Assembly (NCBI RefSeq): GCF_004382825.2
Contig: NZ_SDQO02000001.1
Location: 124,001-188,000, forward strand
Direction: 5' to 3'
Source of the DNA: Corynebacterium silvaticum
GTDB lineage: Bacteria > Actinomycetota > Actinomycetes > Mycobacteriales > Mycobacteriaceae
Length of the DNA stretch: 64,000 nt
Made by a program: the position numbers and the translations under genes. Positions 16,071-24,593 of the stretch are shown in pieces. The notes beneath the pieces were generated by a model, which saw only the letters and a program-made list of their open reading frames with translations, ran no database searches and had not been told where the DNA came from. Positions within the stretch are counted from its first letter, which is position 1. Each line of letters opens with the position of its first letter.

Positions 16071-17035
16071 TTAGTCGGAGATGCGTCGCGAAGCCGCAAT
16101 GCCTTCAGGATAAGGCGTATCAATGTTGTTGTGCTGGAGAGCAGTGAGTACGCGCGCTGTTAATTCTCGGGTGACATACCATTGCTGATCCGGGAGGGTT
16201 GTTACGCGGGCGCGGATCAACATGTGATCGAGCCCAATGGAATTAACGCCATCGACGGTAGGAGAGTCGAGGAGTACGTCGCTAATAGCCGGCTCTTGTG
16301 CCGCGGCATTTACTGCATCAGTCACAGCCTCGATGGCGGCGCTAGCGTTTTCATCCAATGCAATAGGAATATTGATGAGGGCGACAGCATATTCTTGACT
16401 GAAAATTACCGATCCTAAGAATCTCACCGTTGCGGACAAACCACTGGGTGCCGTGAATATCGCGCAAGGTTGTGAGCCGGAGACTGACGTCCTCAACGGT
16501 TCCCACGATGTCTCCCACATCGATGGTGTTGCCGACACCGTATTGGTCTTCAATGAGCATAAAGACACCAGATAAAAAGTTTTTGACCAGAGACTGGGCG
16601 CCAAAACCAAGAGCCACGCCGACGACGCCTGCCGACGCCACGATCGGGGTGACATTGATCCCCAAGTACGTAAGAACCGCCAGGCCTACCCACACCCAAA
16701 TCACAACTGAGACAGCAGATAGACAGACCTACCGCCGCGAGTGTGAGCATGCGGGATTGCCTGCGCTGTTCCTGCGTTGCGCTGAGCGCCTCGGACGTTT
16801 TGTTATTGGCCTTTCCGCGCAGTGGCAGCACGGAAGAAATTTTCGAGGGCTTTTTATTGATATTGATTTGAGCTGCTTTGGTAATGGATTTCCGTAGAAG
16901 CCAGTTTGCCACCAGCCCGATAAGGATAGTGATTCCGATTTTGATAGGCCTGTCTACCAGCCATTCTTGGGTGTTTACGGATCCTAACCAGGATGAGACT
17001 GCCTCGGTCTGTTCTGTAGCACTAAAGATTGTCAT
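16071..17035 (-). pseudogene. Mechanosensitive channel (MscS family) with two frameshifts
   Basis: Three successive frames together give one MscS protein. The N-terminal part from ATG 17035 (MTIFSATEQTEAVSS) runs into membrane segments and RMLTLAAVG. The second frame (before 16704) carries the pore and beta domain: GVVGVALGFGAQSLVKNF then VGDIVGTVEDVSLR. The third carries the cytosolic end (SQEYAVALINIPIALDENAS to the stop at 16071). Frame changes fall near 16715 and in a T-run near 16405 (AATTTTCAG, where three T would restore GNFSQEYA). Members relieve hypo-osmotic pressure. The gene is inactive unless these are sequencing errors. Confidence 0.8.
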
Positions 17036-17163
17036 CGCTGCCCACCGTAGCAGCGCGCTGTGTAGTAGGGCTGTGAAAGGGGGCGGTTTTTGTATGGCAT
17101 TCAAGAAAGACGCGAACGCTGCCGCAGGACACATCGGTTCCTGCGGCAGCGTTGACATAAAAA

Positions 17164-19779
17164 CTAGCGTGCGTCTATCTCGCGTAGGCGCAAGGCACGC
17201 TCCTGCTCAGACATTCCTTCAGACACCACCCGGCGAACACCAGCCGGCAAGGAATCCTTGTTAAGGAACTCGTGGGCGTTTTCTACCCCTTGTGCGGAAA
17301 TATCCCAATGAGGATAGATTCCGGAAAGCGTCACCAGCGCGACCTCAGAAGACATCTCAGCCCAGATCTTTTCCGCCAACGCAAAAATCGCGGAGCTATA
17401 GCGGGTGAGATAAGGGGCGGAGCCTGTGAACGTAAGGCCTTCGAGCTTATGTCGCAAGAAAAGATTAGACAGGGTGTTGTGTGTGTCGGTGACTTCAGCA
17501 AAAATCTCTGCCTTAACCTCAGCATCCGGTTGCGCGGCATATGCGCGCAACGCCGCCAGTTCACCGGCAGAAGAATGATCCATACCGCGCAACTTCTCCA
17601 CGTTCTCGCGGACCGCTATTCCAGTGATCTCACCGTGGGCGATAAGCGCTGTGAGCGCCCACCAGCGCAGATCAGAATCTACGGTAAGGCCTGGAAGTGA
17701 CGTAGAACCTTGCACAATCGCAGCAAACTCGGTGGCTGCCTCTTTGGTAATGCGTATCTTTGCCAGAGCTTGGACAAACGCCAGCTGTGCATCAGAACCA
17801 GGCTGTGCGTTGCGAGCACCCACCAAGAGAGCGTCGGCAAGCATGTCGCGTCCGGTGCTATCTGCCCATGCAGGGGCCACGTAGGACCGTACGGCCTTTG
17901 CCGCCTGGCTCAGAATTCGTTCAAGCACCGCAATTTCAGTCTCAAACTGGGCGCCACGTGCAACGAGCGTGACAAAGTCACGAGCGCGCATACTCCCGTC
18001 CCTTGTCATTTCCCATGCGGCAGACCAACACAGCGTACGCGCCATGGGATCAGAGATTTTGTCGATGTTGTTCACGATGAAATCCAATGAAGCTGGGTCC
18101 AGCTGCATCAGGCAGTACGTGAGGTCGTCATCGTTGACCAGAATCAGGTCGGCTTGCGCCCGACCGAGTATTTCCGGAACCGGCGTGGATGCGCCCTCAA
18201 CGTCAATCTCGCATCGGTGAGTTCTCTTCACCTGACCGTCGATAAGCGAATAAAGCCCCACGGCGATCCTGTGCGTCCGAAGCTCGCCCGCGCCGGGTGC
18301 TGCTCCACTTTGTTGGATGGCGAACTCGGAATAAACGCCATCCTTAACGGTAAAGGTGGGGGAAAGCTTGTTAATTCCAGTGGTCTTGAGCCATTGGTCG
18401 GCCCACTGGGAGAGATCGCGGCCGGAGGCCTCTTCAAAGGCTCCAAGCAGATCATCAAAGGTTGCGTTAGCAAATGCGTGATTGGTAAAGTGCTTACGGA
18501 CACCCGCCAGGAAGGCCTCCCGTCCCACAAAAGCCTGCAACTGTTTGAGCACCGAAGAACCCTTGGCATATGTAATGCCGTCGAAGTTTTGTTCAACGGT
18601 CTCAATATCGGAGGCGTCGGCTGTGATCGGATGCGTGGAGGGGAGTTGGTCTTGGTGATAGGCCCATGACTTTTCCACATTGGCAAAGGTGACCCATGCC
18701 GTGGAGTATTCCGTTGCCTCGGCTTGAGAGATCGCCGCGGCCCAGGTAGCAAAGGACTCGTTGAGCCAGAGGTCGCCCCACCACTTCATGGTGACAAGGT
18801 CGCCAAACCACATGTGGGCCATCTCGTGCAGGATTGTGTCGCAGCGACGCTCGTAGCGGTACTTGGTGACTTTAGAGGAAAAGACGTATTCATCGCGGAA
18901 GGTCACCGCACCAGCGTTTTCCATGGCGCCCATGTTGAACTCCGGAACAAAGATCTGGTCATACTTGTAAAACGGGTACGCCATGCCAAAGTTCTCGTGA
19001 TAAAACGTGAACCCTTGTCTGGTCTCCCTCATCAAGGTGTCCGCGTCTAAATATCGTGCCAATGATTTCCGACAGTAGATGGACATCGGAATCTCTAGCG
19101 CTGTGGGCTGGTCTTCGGGAGTCTCCGGATGGTGCGTCAGCGCGCCAGACCAGGTGTCTGAGACCTCGTGATAATCGCCGGCGCACAACGCGACGAGATA
19201 CGTGGAAAGCTTGTAATCCACGTGCGAGGTATGGATAGCCTTATCCTCAGTGGTCGTGACCTGGGAATAAGCATTGGTGATTACTTTCCAGGCTTTGGGA
19301 GCCGTGATGGTAAAACTATAGGTCGCTTTGAGATCTGGCTGGTCAAAGCACGCAAACATGCGTTTGGCATCAGCTGTTTCAAACTGCGTGTACAAGTAGA
19401 CGCGCTGATCTTCCGGATCGATAAAGCGGTGAAGCCCCTGGCCTGTATGTGAATAGACGCATGAGGCGGTCACGGAAAGGGAATGCAGTCCCGGGGTCAG
19501 CCCTCGTAAAGAGAGTCCCTGGGTCTCATCGTAGCCGTCGGAGGTCAGCGAGACCGCTGCTGCGGTGATGTCTGTGCCGTCGAGAAGCACTTCCGCTACG
19601 GACGCTGCTCGAAGATCAATAAAGGTATCTCCGGCTTCCTTTACGGTGAAAGACACCGTGGTGGTGGAAGGGAATTCTTTGTCCCCTTCGGTTAAATCAA
19701 GAGAGATACCATAATGATGTACGTCAAGAAGGCGGAAACGCTGCTCGGCTTCTGTTTGCGTGAGATTAATGGAAGACAT
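17164..19779 (-). CDS. pepN: Aminopeptidase N (M1 family)
   Basis: 871 residues, the usual length for actinobacterial PepN. The substrate motif GAMENAG is followed by the zinc site HEMAHMWFGD and the third ligand Glu in WLNESFA, with LVTMKWWGDL between (about residues 277-335). The C-terminal half is the helical ERAP-like domain. It removes N-terminal residues from peptides in the cytosol; no signal peptide is seen. It starts at ATG 19779, with AAAGGAGATC just upstream. The 96-nt gap from the mscS remnant shows no strong terminator. Confidence 0.96.
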   Translation of the reverse strand: MSSINLTQTEAEQRFRLLDVHHYGISLDLTEGDKEFPSTTTVSFTVKEAGDTFIDLRAASVAEVLLDGTDITAAAVSLTSDGYDETQGLSLRGLTPGLHSLSVTASCVYSHTGQGLHRFIDPEDQRVYLYTQFETADAKRMFACFDQPDLKATYSFTITAPKAWKVITNAYSQVTTTEDKAIHTSHVDYKLSTYLVALCAGDYHEVSDTWSGALTHHPETPEDQPTALEIPMSIYCRKSLARYLDADTLMRETRQGFTFYHENFGMAYPFYKYDQIFVPEFNMGAMENAGAVTFRDEYVFSSKVTKYRYERRCDTILHEMAHMWFGDLVTMKWWGDLWLNESFATWAAAISQAEATEYSTAWVTFANVEKSWAYHQDQLPSTHPITADASDIETVEQNFDGITYAKGSSVLKQLQAFVGREAFLAGVRKHFTNHAFANATFDDLLGAFEEASGRDLSQWADQWLKTTGINKLSPTFTVKDGVYSEFAIQQSGAAPGAGELRTHRIAVGLYSLIDGQVKRTHRCEIDVEGASTPVPEILGRAQADLILVNDDDLTYCLMQLDPASLDFIVNNIDKISDPMARTLCWSAAWEMTRDGSMRARDFVTLVARGAQFETEIAVLERILSQAAKAVRSYVAPAWADSTGRDMLADALLVGARNAQPGSDAQLAFVQALAKIRITKEAATEFAAIVQGSTSLPGLTVDSDLRWWALTALIAHGEITGIAVRENVEKLRGMDHSSAGELAALRAYAAQPDAEVKAEIFAEVTDTHNTLSNLFLRHKLEGLTFTGSAPYLTRYSSAIFALAEKIWAEMSSEVALVTLSGIYPHWDISAQGVENAHEFLNKDSLPAGVRRVVSEGMSEQERALRLREIDAR

Positions 19780-20067
19780 GTGGTGAAGGATCTCCTTTAG
19801 CTTGGGGAGCGAGGCTAGCTAGAGGCTAGGCACGAAAAGCTACGTGGGGGTACTGCATGTGATCTGTGGATTTACTTTACAACTGCCTGCCCCAGCGCAA
19901 CTGGCTATTGGGAAAGTCTTTTTGGCATAGGACGGACGCAGGGCGGACATCGATTGGACTCAGGCCAGGTGTGGCGCGGAATGATTGCGTGGAGGAATGC
20001 GTTGAAAAAGGCAACGGCGGAAGCACGTTGGGTAAGCAACGAGCACGATGAAGTGAAGGAGAATCCT

Positions 20068-20772
20068 ATGACCGAACACGTGACATTCTGGTTCGACGTG
20101 AGCTGCCCTTTTTGCTGGGTAACCTCTCGATGGATCAAAGAGGTAGAGCAGGTGCGCGGCGTCCAGGTCTCATGGGTGCCGATGAGCCTTTCTGTTCTCA
20201 ACGAAGGTCGGGACGAGCTGCCAGAAGACTACAAAGAGAAGATGAAGGCGAACTGGGGACCAGCGCGAGTGTTCGCGGCAGTCGCTTCGCAGCACCCCGA
20301 TAAGCTCGATGAACTCTACACAGTCATGGGAACCGAGATCCATAACAACGGACACGGTGGCAAGAAGGGTTTTGGCGCCTATGACGAGATCATCAAGACT
20401 GCGGTGTCCGCGGTCGGCTTAGATCCCGAATTGGCTGAGGTTGCGAACACCGAGGCCTGGGATAAAGAACTGCGTGAATACCACCACAGCGCTATGGACT
20501 TAGTGGGTAACGACGTGGGAACACCAGTGATCAAACTGGGAGACTCCGCGTTCTTTGGCCCAGTTATCACCAGGATCCCGCGTGGGGAAGAAGCCGGGAA
20601 GCTTTTCGACGCCTCCATCGCACTAGGTTACTACCCCTATTTCTTTGAACTAAAGCGGTCGAGGACTGAGAATCCTCGCTTTGACCAGACCAATAAAAGG
20701 TGCAGTGCGCCACAGGGTTTCCTGATGCCACACTCGTGTGCCGCCTTGCATAACAAGATATTTCCTTGTTAA
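20068..20772 (+). CDS. DsbA/FrnE-like thioredoxin-fold protein (mycothiol-dependent nitroreductase type)
   Basis: 234 residues from ATG 20068, preceded by AAGGAGA. FWFDVSCPFCWVTSRW (about 5-20) contains the CPFC redox motif of the DsbA-FrnE group; GNDVGTPVIKLG supplies the cis-proline. It is cytosolic. Actinobacterial members are annotated as mycothiol-dependent nitroreductases or disulfide isomerases. After the usual end (YFFELKRSRTENP) the frame continues for about 35 more residues ending NKIFPC, which look unlike folded protein; a lost stop codon is possible. Confidence 0.82.
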   Translation: MTEHVTFWFDVSCPFCWVTSRWIKEVEQVRGVQVSWVPMSLSVLNEGRDELPEDYKEKMKANWGPARVFAAVASQHPDKLDELYTVMGTEIHNNGHGGKKGFGAYDEIIKTAVSAVGLDPELAEVANTEAWDKELREYHHSAMDLVGNDVGTPVIKLGDSAFFGPVITRIPRGEEAGKLFDASIALGYYPYFFELKRSRTENPRFDQTNKRCSAPQGFLMPHSCAALHNKIFPC

Positions 20773-20830
20773 GGCCTTAGGAGAAGTAGCGCGGATGAGG
20801 TGGGAAGCCCTGAGGTGATTTGTCCCCTTC

Positions 20831-20858
20831 TTGATGGGGTGCGGTGATGCGATACACT
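20831..20858 (+). promoter_or_regulatory. Promoter for a leaderless rpiB transcript
   Basis: TTGATG (20831-20836), 16-nt spacer, TACACT (20853-20858). The rpiB ATG begins 8 nt after the -10, and no ribosome site lies between, so transcription probably starts at or next to the ATG. Confidence 0.55.
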
Positions 20859-20866
20859 TTGGAACT

Positions 20867-21340
20867 ATGCGCGTTTACCTCGGAGCGGACCATGCAGGGT
20901 TCGACATGAAGAATATCATCGCGGAACACCTCAAGATCAAGGGACATGAGGTTATCGACTGCGGTGCACACACCTATGACGCCCAGGATGACTACCCGGC
21001 GTATTGCATTGAGGCTGCTAGCCGCGTGGTCAATGACCCCGGTTCACTCGGCATCGTTTTGGGTGGTTCGGGCAACGGCGAGCAAATCGCCGCGAACAAA
21101 GTGAAAGGTGCTCGCTGTGCGTTGGCATGGTCGGTAGAAACCGCTCGCTTGGCTCGTGAGCACAACAACGCTCAGCTGATCGGTTTGGGCGGTCGTATGC
21201 ATTCTGAAGAAGAAGCACTGCAGATCGTCGATGCCTTTATCGAGCAGGAGTGGAGCAAAGAGGAGCGCCACCAGCGGCGTATCGACATCCTCTCCGAATA
21301 CGAGCGCACAGGAATTGCCCCGGCACTTCCAGAAGCCTAA
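20867..21340 (+). CDS. rpiB: Ribose-5-phosphate isomerase B
   Basis: 157 residues from ATG 20867 (MRVYLGADHAGFDMK). GADHAGF and the GGSGNGEQIAANKVKGARCA loop are RpiB hallmarks; GGRM near residue 107 follows. It interconverts ribose-5-phosphate and ribulose-5-phosphate in the pentose phosphate pathway. A TTG farther upstream (20831) keeps the frame, but it falls inside the -35 element, so the short form is preferred. A hairpin terminator follows. Confidence 0.95.
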   Translation: MRVYLGADHAGFDMKNIIAEHLKIKGHEVIDCGAHTYDAQDDYPAYCIEAASRVVNDPGSLGIVLGGSGNGEQIAANKVKGARCALAWSVETARLAREHNNAQLIGLGGRMHSEEEALQIVDAFIEQEWSKEERHQRRIDILSEYERTGIAPALPEA

Positions 21341-21377
21341 TACTTAACAAGCGTTACGGCTCCTACTAAAACTAACG

Positions 21378-21425
21378 ATCCCTGATATCCGAGGCCTCTC
21401 TGAGGACGTGATATCGGGGATTTCT
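21378..21425 (+). terminator. Terminator after rpiB
   Basis: Stem ATCCCTGATATC / GATATCGGGGAT with one G-U pair, followed by TTCTT. Confidence 0.7.
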
Positions 21426-21455
21426 TACTACGCGCAATCGATGAGGAGGAAAACG

Positions 21456-22463
21456 ATGAAGGATATGCATAGCAACCAGGCCATGCGAGCCCCAGTGGAA
21501 ATCATCACTGCGCGGGAGGTTCCACTCGGAGGACTGCGCGCGATGAGCGTGCGTCGGACGCTACCTCAGAAGAAACGGACAATGATCGGGGCATGGTGCT
21601 TTGTGGATCATTATGGTCCCGATGATGTTTCTCAGACCGGCGGCATGGACGTGGCGCCGCACCCGCATAGCGGTTTGCAGACCGTCAGTTGGTTGTTCCG
21701 TGGGGAAATAGAGCACCTTGACTCAGGCGGAAACGTCGGCACGGTGCGCCCTGGAGAGGTTAATTTAATGACCTCCGGGGCCGGAATCTGCCATTCGGAG
21801 GTGTCTACGGCAACCACGGAGACTCTCCACGGCGTTCAGCTCTGGGTTGCGTTGCCGGATTCGGCCCGGAACACAGCGCCGCGCTCTTTTGAGCATTACT
21901 CTCCTGAACCCATAGATTTAGGGGAGGGGCAGGCAATTGTTTTCCTTGGCGAGCTCTGCGGCGTGAAAAGCCCGGTACAAACTTTTACCCCGCTGGTAGG
22001 AGCGGAAATACGCATCGAAAAGAAATCATCCCTCACCGTATCCCTCGATCCGGCTTTTGAGCATGGGATGCTTATCGACGCCGGCACCATCGCAGTAGAA
22101 GACGTTTCCATTCCTCACGCGGCGCTTGCTTACGTGGGAGTGGGCACAGATCGCATTGAGATCACCAACCATGGTGACAGCGAAGGCAGGGTACTGCTCA
22201 TCGGTGGGCAGCCGTTTGAGGAAGACATCGTTATGTGGTGGAACTTTGTCGGGCGATCGACTGAGGATATTCGCCACAGTAGGCAAGAGTGGGAAGCCCG
22301 TACAGATCGTTTTGGCAAGGTCGCTGGCTATCGAGGTCATGGCGGGGTGAATGACGCGGGTGAGGGAATCAACGCGCAGGGTTTGGCCCGGATTGAGGCC
22401 CCCGCGTTGCCCAATGTGACGCTGCGTCCGCGTCGTAATCCGGCGCCGTATGCACGACCGTAG
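21456..22463 (+). CDS. Pirin-family cupin protein
   Basis: 335 residues from ATG 21456, behind AGGAGG. The N-terminal pirin cupin has the metal-binding set HPHSGLQTVSWLFRGEIEH (three His and a Glu) and the second half VRPGEVNLMTSGAGICHSE. The C-terminal cupin has VLLIGGQPFEEDIVMWWNFVGR. Pirins bind Fe; some act as quercetinases or as transcription cofactors, so the in vivo role is open. Residues after about 270 (RHSRQEWEARTDRFG onward) are a longer tail than usual. Confidence 0.9.
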   Translation: MKDMHSNQAMRAPVEIITAREVPLGGLRAMSVRRTLPQKKRTMIGAWCFVDHYGPDDVSQTGGMDVAPHPHSGLQTVSWLFRGEIEHLDSGGNVGTVRPGEVNLMTSGAGICHSEVSTATTETLHGVQLWVALPDSARNTAPRSFEHYSPEPIDLGEGQAIVFLGELCGVKSPVQTFTPLVGAEIRIEKKSSLTVSLDPAFEHGMLIDAGTIAVEDVSIPHAALAYVGVGTDRIEITNHGDSEGRVLLIGGQPFEEDIVMWWNFVGRSTEDIRHSRQEWEARTDRFGKVAGYRGHGGVNDAGEGINAQGLARIEAPALPNVTLRPRRNPAPYARP

Positions 22464-22491
22464 GAAGCCAAAGGACACCTAGCAAACAATA

Positions 22492-22521
22492 AAGTGCCCG
22501 TGCATGGAAGCACGGGCACTT
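22492..22521. terminator. Bidirectional terminator between pirin and membrane protein genes
   Basis: Perfect 12-bp stem AAGTGCCCGTGC / GCACGGGCACTT with a 6-nt loop. The outer A/T pairs give a short U-run on both strands, which suits the convergent genes on either side. Confidence 0.8.
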
Positions 22522-22550
22522 GTGTCACAGACTTTGGTGATTTTTAGCGC

Positions 22551-23333
22551 TTAGAAATCAAAGTCGAATCCGCCGCCATCGCCACTGTCGCCGCCGAAGA
22601 AGCCGTCAAAGAATCCGCCGTCATCTCCTCCTCCTATGTCGCCGCCGGCATCGCCGCCGTTGGCTGCAAGGCCTTCTGCATAGCCCTTGTCAAAGCCGGA
22701 CTCAAAGGCATTAGCGCTGTATCCGACGCCAGACATGCCGTTGAACAGCGAGCTAAAGAGAAACACGGATCCGGCAGTCCAGAGGCCACTGCGCAACGCA
22801 CCAGCCCACCATGGCTCGGAATACCAGCCGGCAGGAACCGGACGGCCAGCGACCATTCCGCCGGGGTAGTAGTTCGGGGTCTCGGGTGTCGCGTTAGGCG
22901 AAGCCGTAATCTGTTGTCCCTCGAACTCGATGGTTCGGTTCTCGGTGACTTTACCTGCTTGACGTTGGCCTTCTAGCGGTGGCAGTTCAGGTCCAGCGGG
23001 CAGTCCCATGATCTCACGAGCGGCATTCACATAGTGTAGGCCCTCCAACGCGGACTCGCGCGCTAGCTCGGCTTGGCGCACCGTTGCAGCCGTGCTGATC
23101 TGGGATGATGCTGCGTTGTAGCGCTCGGAAGCGTCGGCAATGGCTTGCGTGGACGCCGCATCGGTGCCTGAGATGGTGAGCACCTGCGACCCCAACCTTT
23201 CGATCCAACGGCGGGCTTCTGCGATTGAGTCTTGGAGATTGTCTGACTCAATTTGCTGGTTACTTTTATTGCCTCGGCTAAGGAAGAAGATGGCACCGCC
23301 GACGACGAGGACGACAAGTAATAACGCAATCAT
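22551..23333 (-). CDS. Membrane-anchored hypothetical protein with Gly/Asp/Phe-rich tail
   Basis: 260 residues. An N-terminal membrane helix (residues 1-18, MIALLLVVLVVGGAIFFL) is followed by a helical, possibly coiled-coil region (about 25-105, SDNLQDSIAEARRWIERL onward). Next come a proline-rich stretch, a second hydrophobic segment (about 180-200) and a low-complexity tail of GGD/GGG repeats ending GGGFDFDF. No known function. The tail resembles those of TPM/YgcG-type envelope proteins only in composition. Confidence 0.7.
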   Translation of the reverse strand: MIALLLVVLVVGGAIFFLSRGNKSNQQIESDNLQDSIAEARRWIERLGSQVLTISGTDAASTQAIADASERYNAASSQISTAATVRQAELARESALEGLHYVNAAREIMGLPAGPELPPLEGQRQAGKVTENRTIEFEGQQITASPNATPETPNYYPGGMVAGRPVPAGWYSEPWWAGALRSGLWTAGSVFLFSSLFNGMSGVGYSANAFESGFDKGYAEGLAANGGDAGGDIGGGDDGGFFDGFFGGDSGDGGGFDFDF

Positions 23334-23393
23334 TGTGAATGCCTCCGTGGGAAATTGGGTACGTTAGTTACAGTGAACAACGTTCCAAGGAAA

Positions 23394-23440
23394 CAAAAAG
23401 TTCCTCAGCCTAACCTTTTGGGGTGGTCTGCTGAGGAATG
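23394..23440 (-). terminator. Hairpin after the small wHTH gene
   Basis: Stem TTCCTCAGC / GCTGAGGAA around a 20-nt loop, downstream of the minus-strand gene ending at 23469. The loop contains CCTAACCTTTT, which resembles half of a DtxR site, but a full operator is not present. Confidence 0.45.
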
Positions 23441-23468
23441 AGTTGGGACAAGATTACGTGAGGTGAAT

Positions 23469-23711
23469 TTACTTGTCCGCGACGGGGTCTTCAGGCTCTG
23501 GGTCTTTTACCGCATTACGGGCATTAACCCATTCTTTGACTGCTTCAGAATCCCACAGAGTTAGGCCATGGTGTTTAGCTACGGGAGAAGGGGCACGTCC
23601 TCGACCTGCATAACTCGTAAATGTGCCTCGAGCTGTGCCCGAGAACTCTGCGCAGTCATTTGCGGTCCACAATTCGCGGCCGGTATCTGCGTCGATGATC
23701 TTCGGTTGCAT
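23469..23711 (-). CDS. Small winged-helix (AlpA/excisionase-like) DNA-binding protein
   Basis: About 80 residues from ATG 23711 (MQPKIIDADTGRELWT). WTANDCAEFSGTARGTFTSYAGRGRAPSP and LWDSEAVKEWVNAR fit a MerR/AlpA-type small winged helix: helix-turn-helix, basic wing, then a helix after W. The acidic tail ends DPVADK. TATTAT lies 6 nt before this ATG with no ribosome site, so a leaderless mRNA is likely. It is isolated and not beside any phage gene, so it is probably a host regulator of unknown target. Confidence 0.65.
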   Translation of the reverse strand: MQPKIIDADTGRELWTANDCAEFSGTARGTFTSYAGRGRAPSPVAKHHGLTLWDSEAVKEWVNARNAVKDPEPEDPVADK

Positions 23712-23917
23712 GAAAACATAATAACTCACTAATCAATAATGTGTCTTTTTGTGCAGGTTATCGGGGCTTGGCCCTGGGCGAATGGGGGTTATGAAGCTTC
23801 TTTGGCGGTGAAAAACTTTAGAGAAATTATGTAGAAAAACTTGGTTCTGTCAGAGGTGTGGTGGGGTAGGGGACTGTTAGGTGCTGGGGTATAAGGATGT
23901 GCGGACATACTGGGGTT

Positions 23918-23946
23918 TTGTCCTTATCGTGAAAGTCCGCTACTGT
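23918..23946 (+). promoter_or_regulatory. Probable promoter of tRNA-Gly
   Basis: TTGTCC, 17-nt spacer, TACTGT, placed 36 nt before the tRNA 5' end. Confidence 0.4.
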
Positions 23947-23981
23947 TATGCGCACAGCGTTCGACGCACTCAAACGCTAGT

Positions 23982-24056
23982 GGGAATGTCGTATAGTGGC
24001 TAATACCTCAGCCTTCCAAGCTGAAGACGCGGGTTCGATTCCCGTCATTCCCTCCA
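23982..24056 (+). tRNA. tRNA-Gly (anticodon TCC)
   Basis: Acceptor arms GGGAATG / CATTCCC pair fully; the anticodon stem TCAGC / GCTGA encloses CTTCCAA (anticodon TCC); the T loop is TTCGATT. Discriminator T is followed by an encoded CCA (24054-24056). A rho-independent terminator follows at once. Confidence 0.95.
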
Positions 24057-24063
24057 CTTTCTT

Positions 24064-24102
24064 AAAGCCGGTGGCCTTGATTCAAGGTCACCGGCTTTTT
24101 GC
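24064..24102 (+). terminator. Terminator after tRNA-Gly
   Basis: Stem AAAGCCGGTGGCCTTG / CAAGGTCACCGGCTTT with a very short loop and a T5 run. Confidence 0.85.
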
Positions 24103-24123
24103 GATCTTGTTGGTTTGGAGGAA

Positions 24124-24201
24124 TGTCGTTTTTGAGAACGCTGAAAAATTCGACCGGCGGTTTTGTGAGTTGCATGGCCGCTAGCGTTCTCAAAAACGAC
24201 A
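24124..24201. repeat. Palindromic intergenic element, copy 1 (78 bp)
   Basis: Perfect 19-bp inverted ends TGTCGTTTTTGAGAACGCT (24124-24142) and its complement (24183-24201) around a 40-bp variable interior. The same ends occur at 26036-26113 and 40758-40845. It sits just downstream of the tRNA-Gly terminator. Confidence 0.85.
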
Positions 24202-24443
24202 ATTTTCGGCTTTGACGGGATGGGGATCGGCGGAAGGATGGCGGAAGGATAATGCGCGAAAAAATTGCCCTAACGTGTGGTGATAATTTCCTCTTTTTGT
24301 GGCTTTGAACTGGCGTTTTGGGAATAGTCGATTCTATGGCGTAACTTTTTAGGAGCAGCTTGTACACTGCAAGTACGAACTTGGTGCGAGAAACTCTTGT
24401 TCTATGTTTGTATTGTGTGCGCGTTTGTTTGAAAGTTCGACAA
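24202..24443. other. Gap between repeat element and tRNA-Pro
   Basis: No gene found. The only notable sequence is a TTGTACACTGCAAGTAC stretch (around 24360-24376), which could hold a promoter for the tRNA, but it lacks a clear -35. Confidence 0.4.
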
Positions 24444-24517
24444 CGGGACGTGGCGCAGTTTGGTAGCGCACCTGCTTTGGGAGCAGGGGGTCGCAGGTTC
24501 AAATCCTGTCGTCCCGA
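24444..24517 (+). tRNA. tRNA-Pro (anticodon TGG)
   Basis: Acceptor arms CGGGACG / CGTCCCG; the anticodon stem CCTGC / GCAGG encloses TTTGGGA (anticodon TGG); the D arm contains AGTTTGGTAG and the T loop TTCAAAT. Discriminator A; CCA is not encoded. Confidence 0.95.
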
Positions 24518-24522
24518 CGTAG

Positions 24523-24558
24523 ATCCCTCCACTTGGTAAGGGTGGAGGGATTTTTTAA
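24523..24558 (+). terminator. Terminator between tRNA-Pro and tig
   Basis: Stem ATCCCTCCAC / GTGGAGGGAT followed by TTTTTT. Confidence 0.85.
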
Positions 24559-24593
24559 ATTTATTGAGTACCCAACGATCAGGAGAATGGCTC

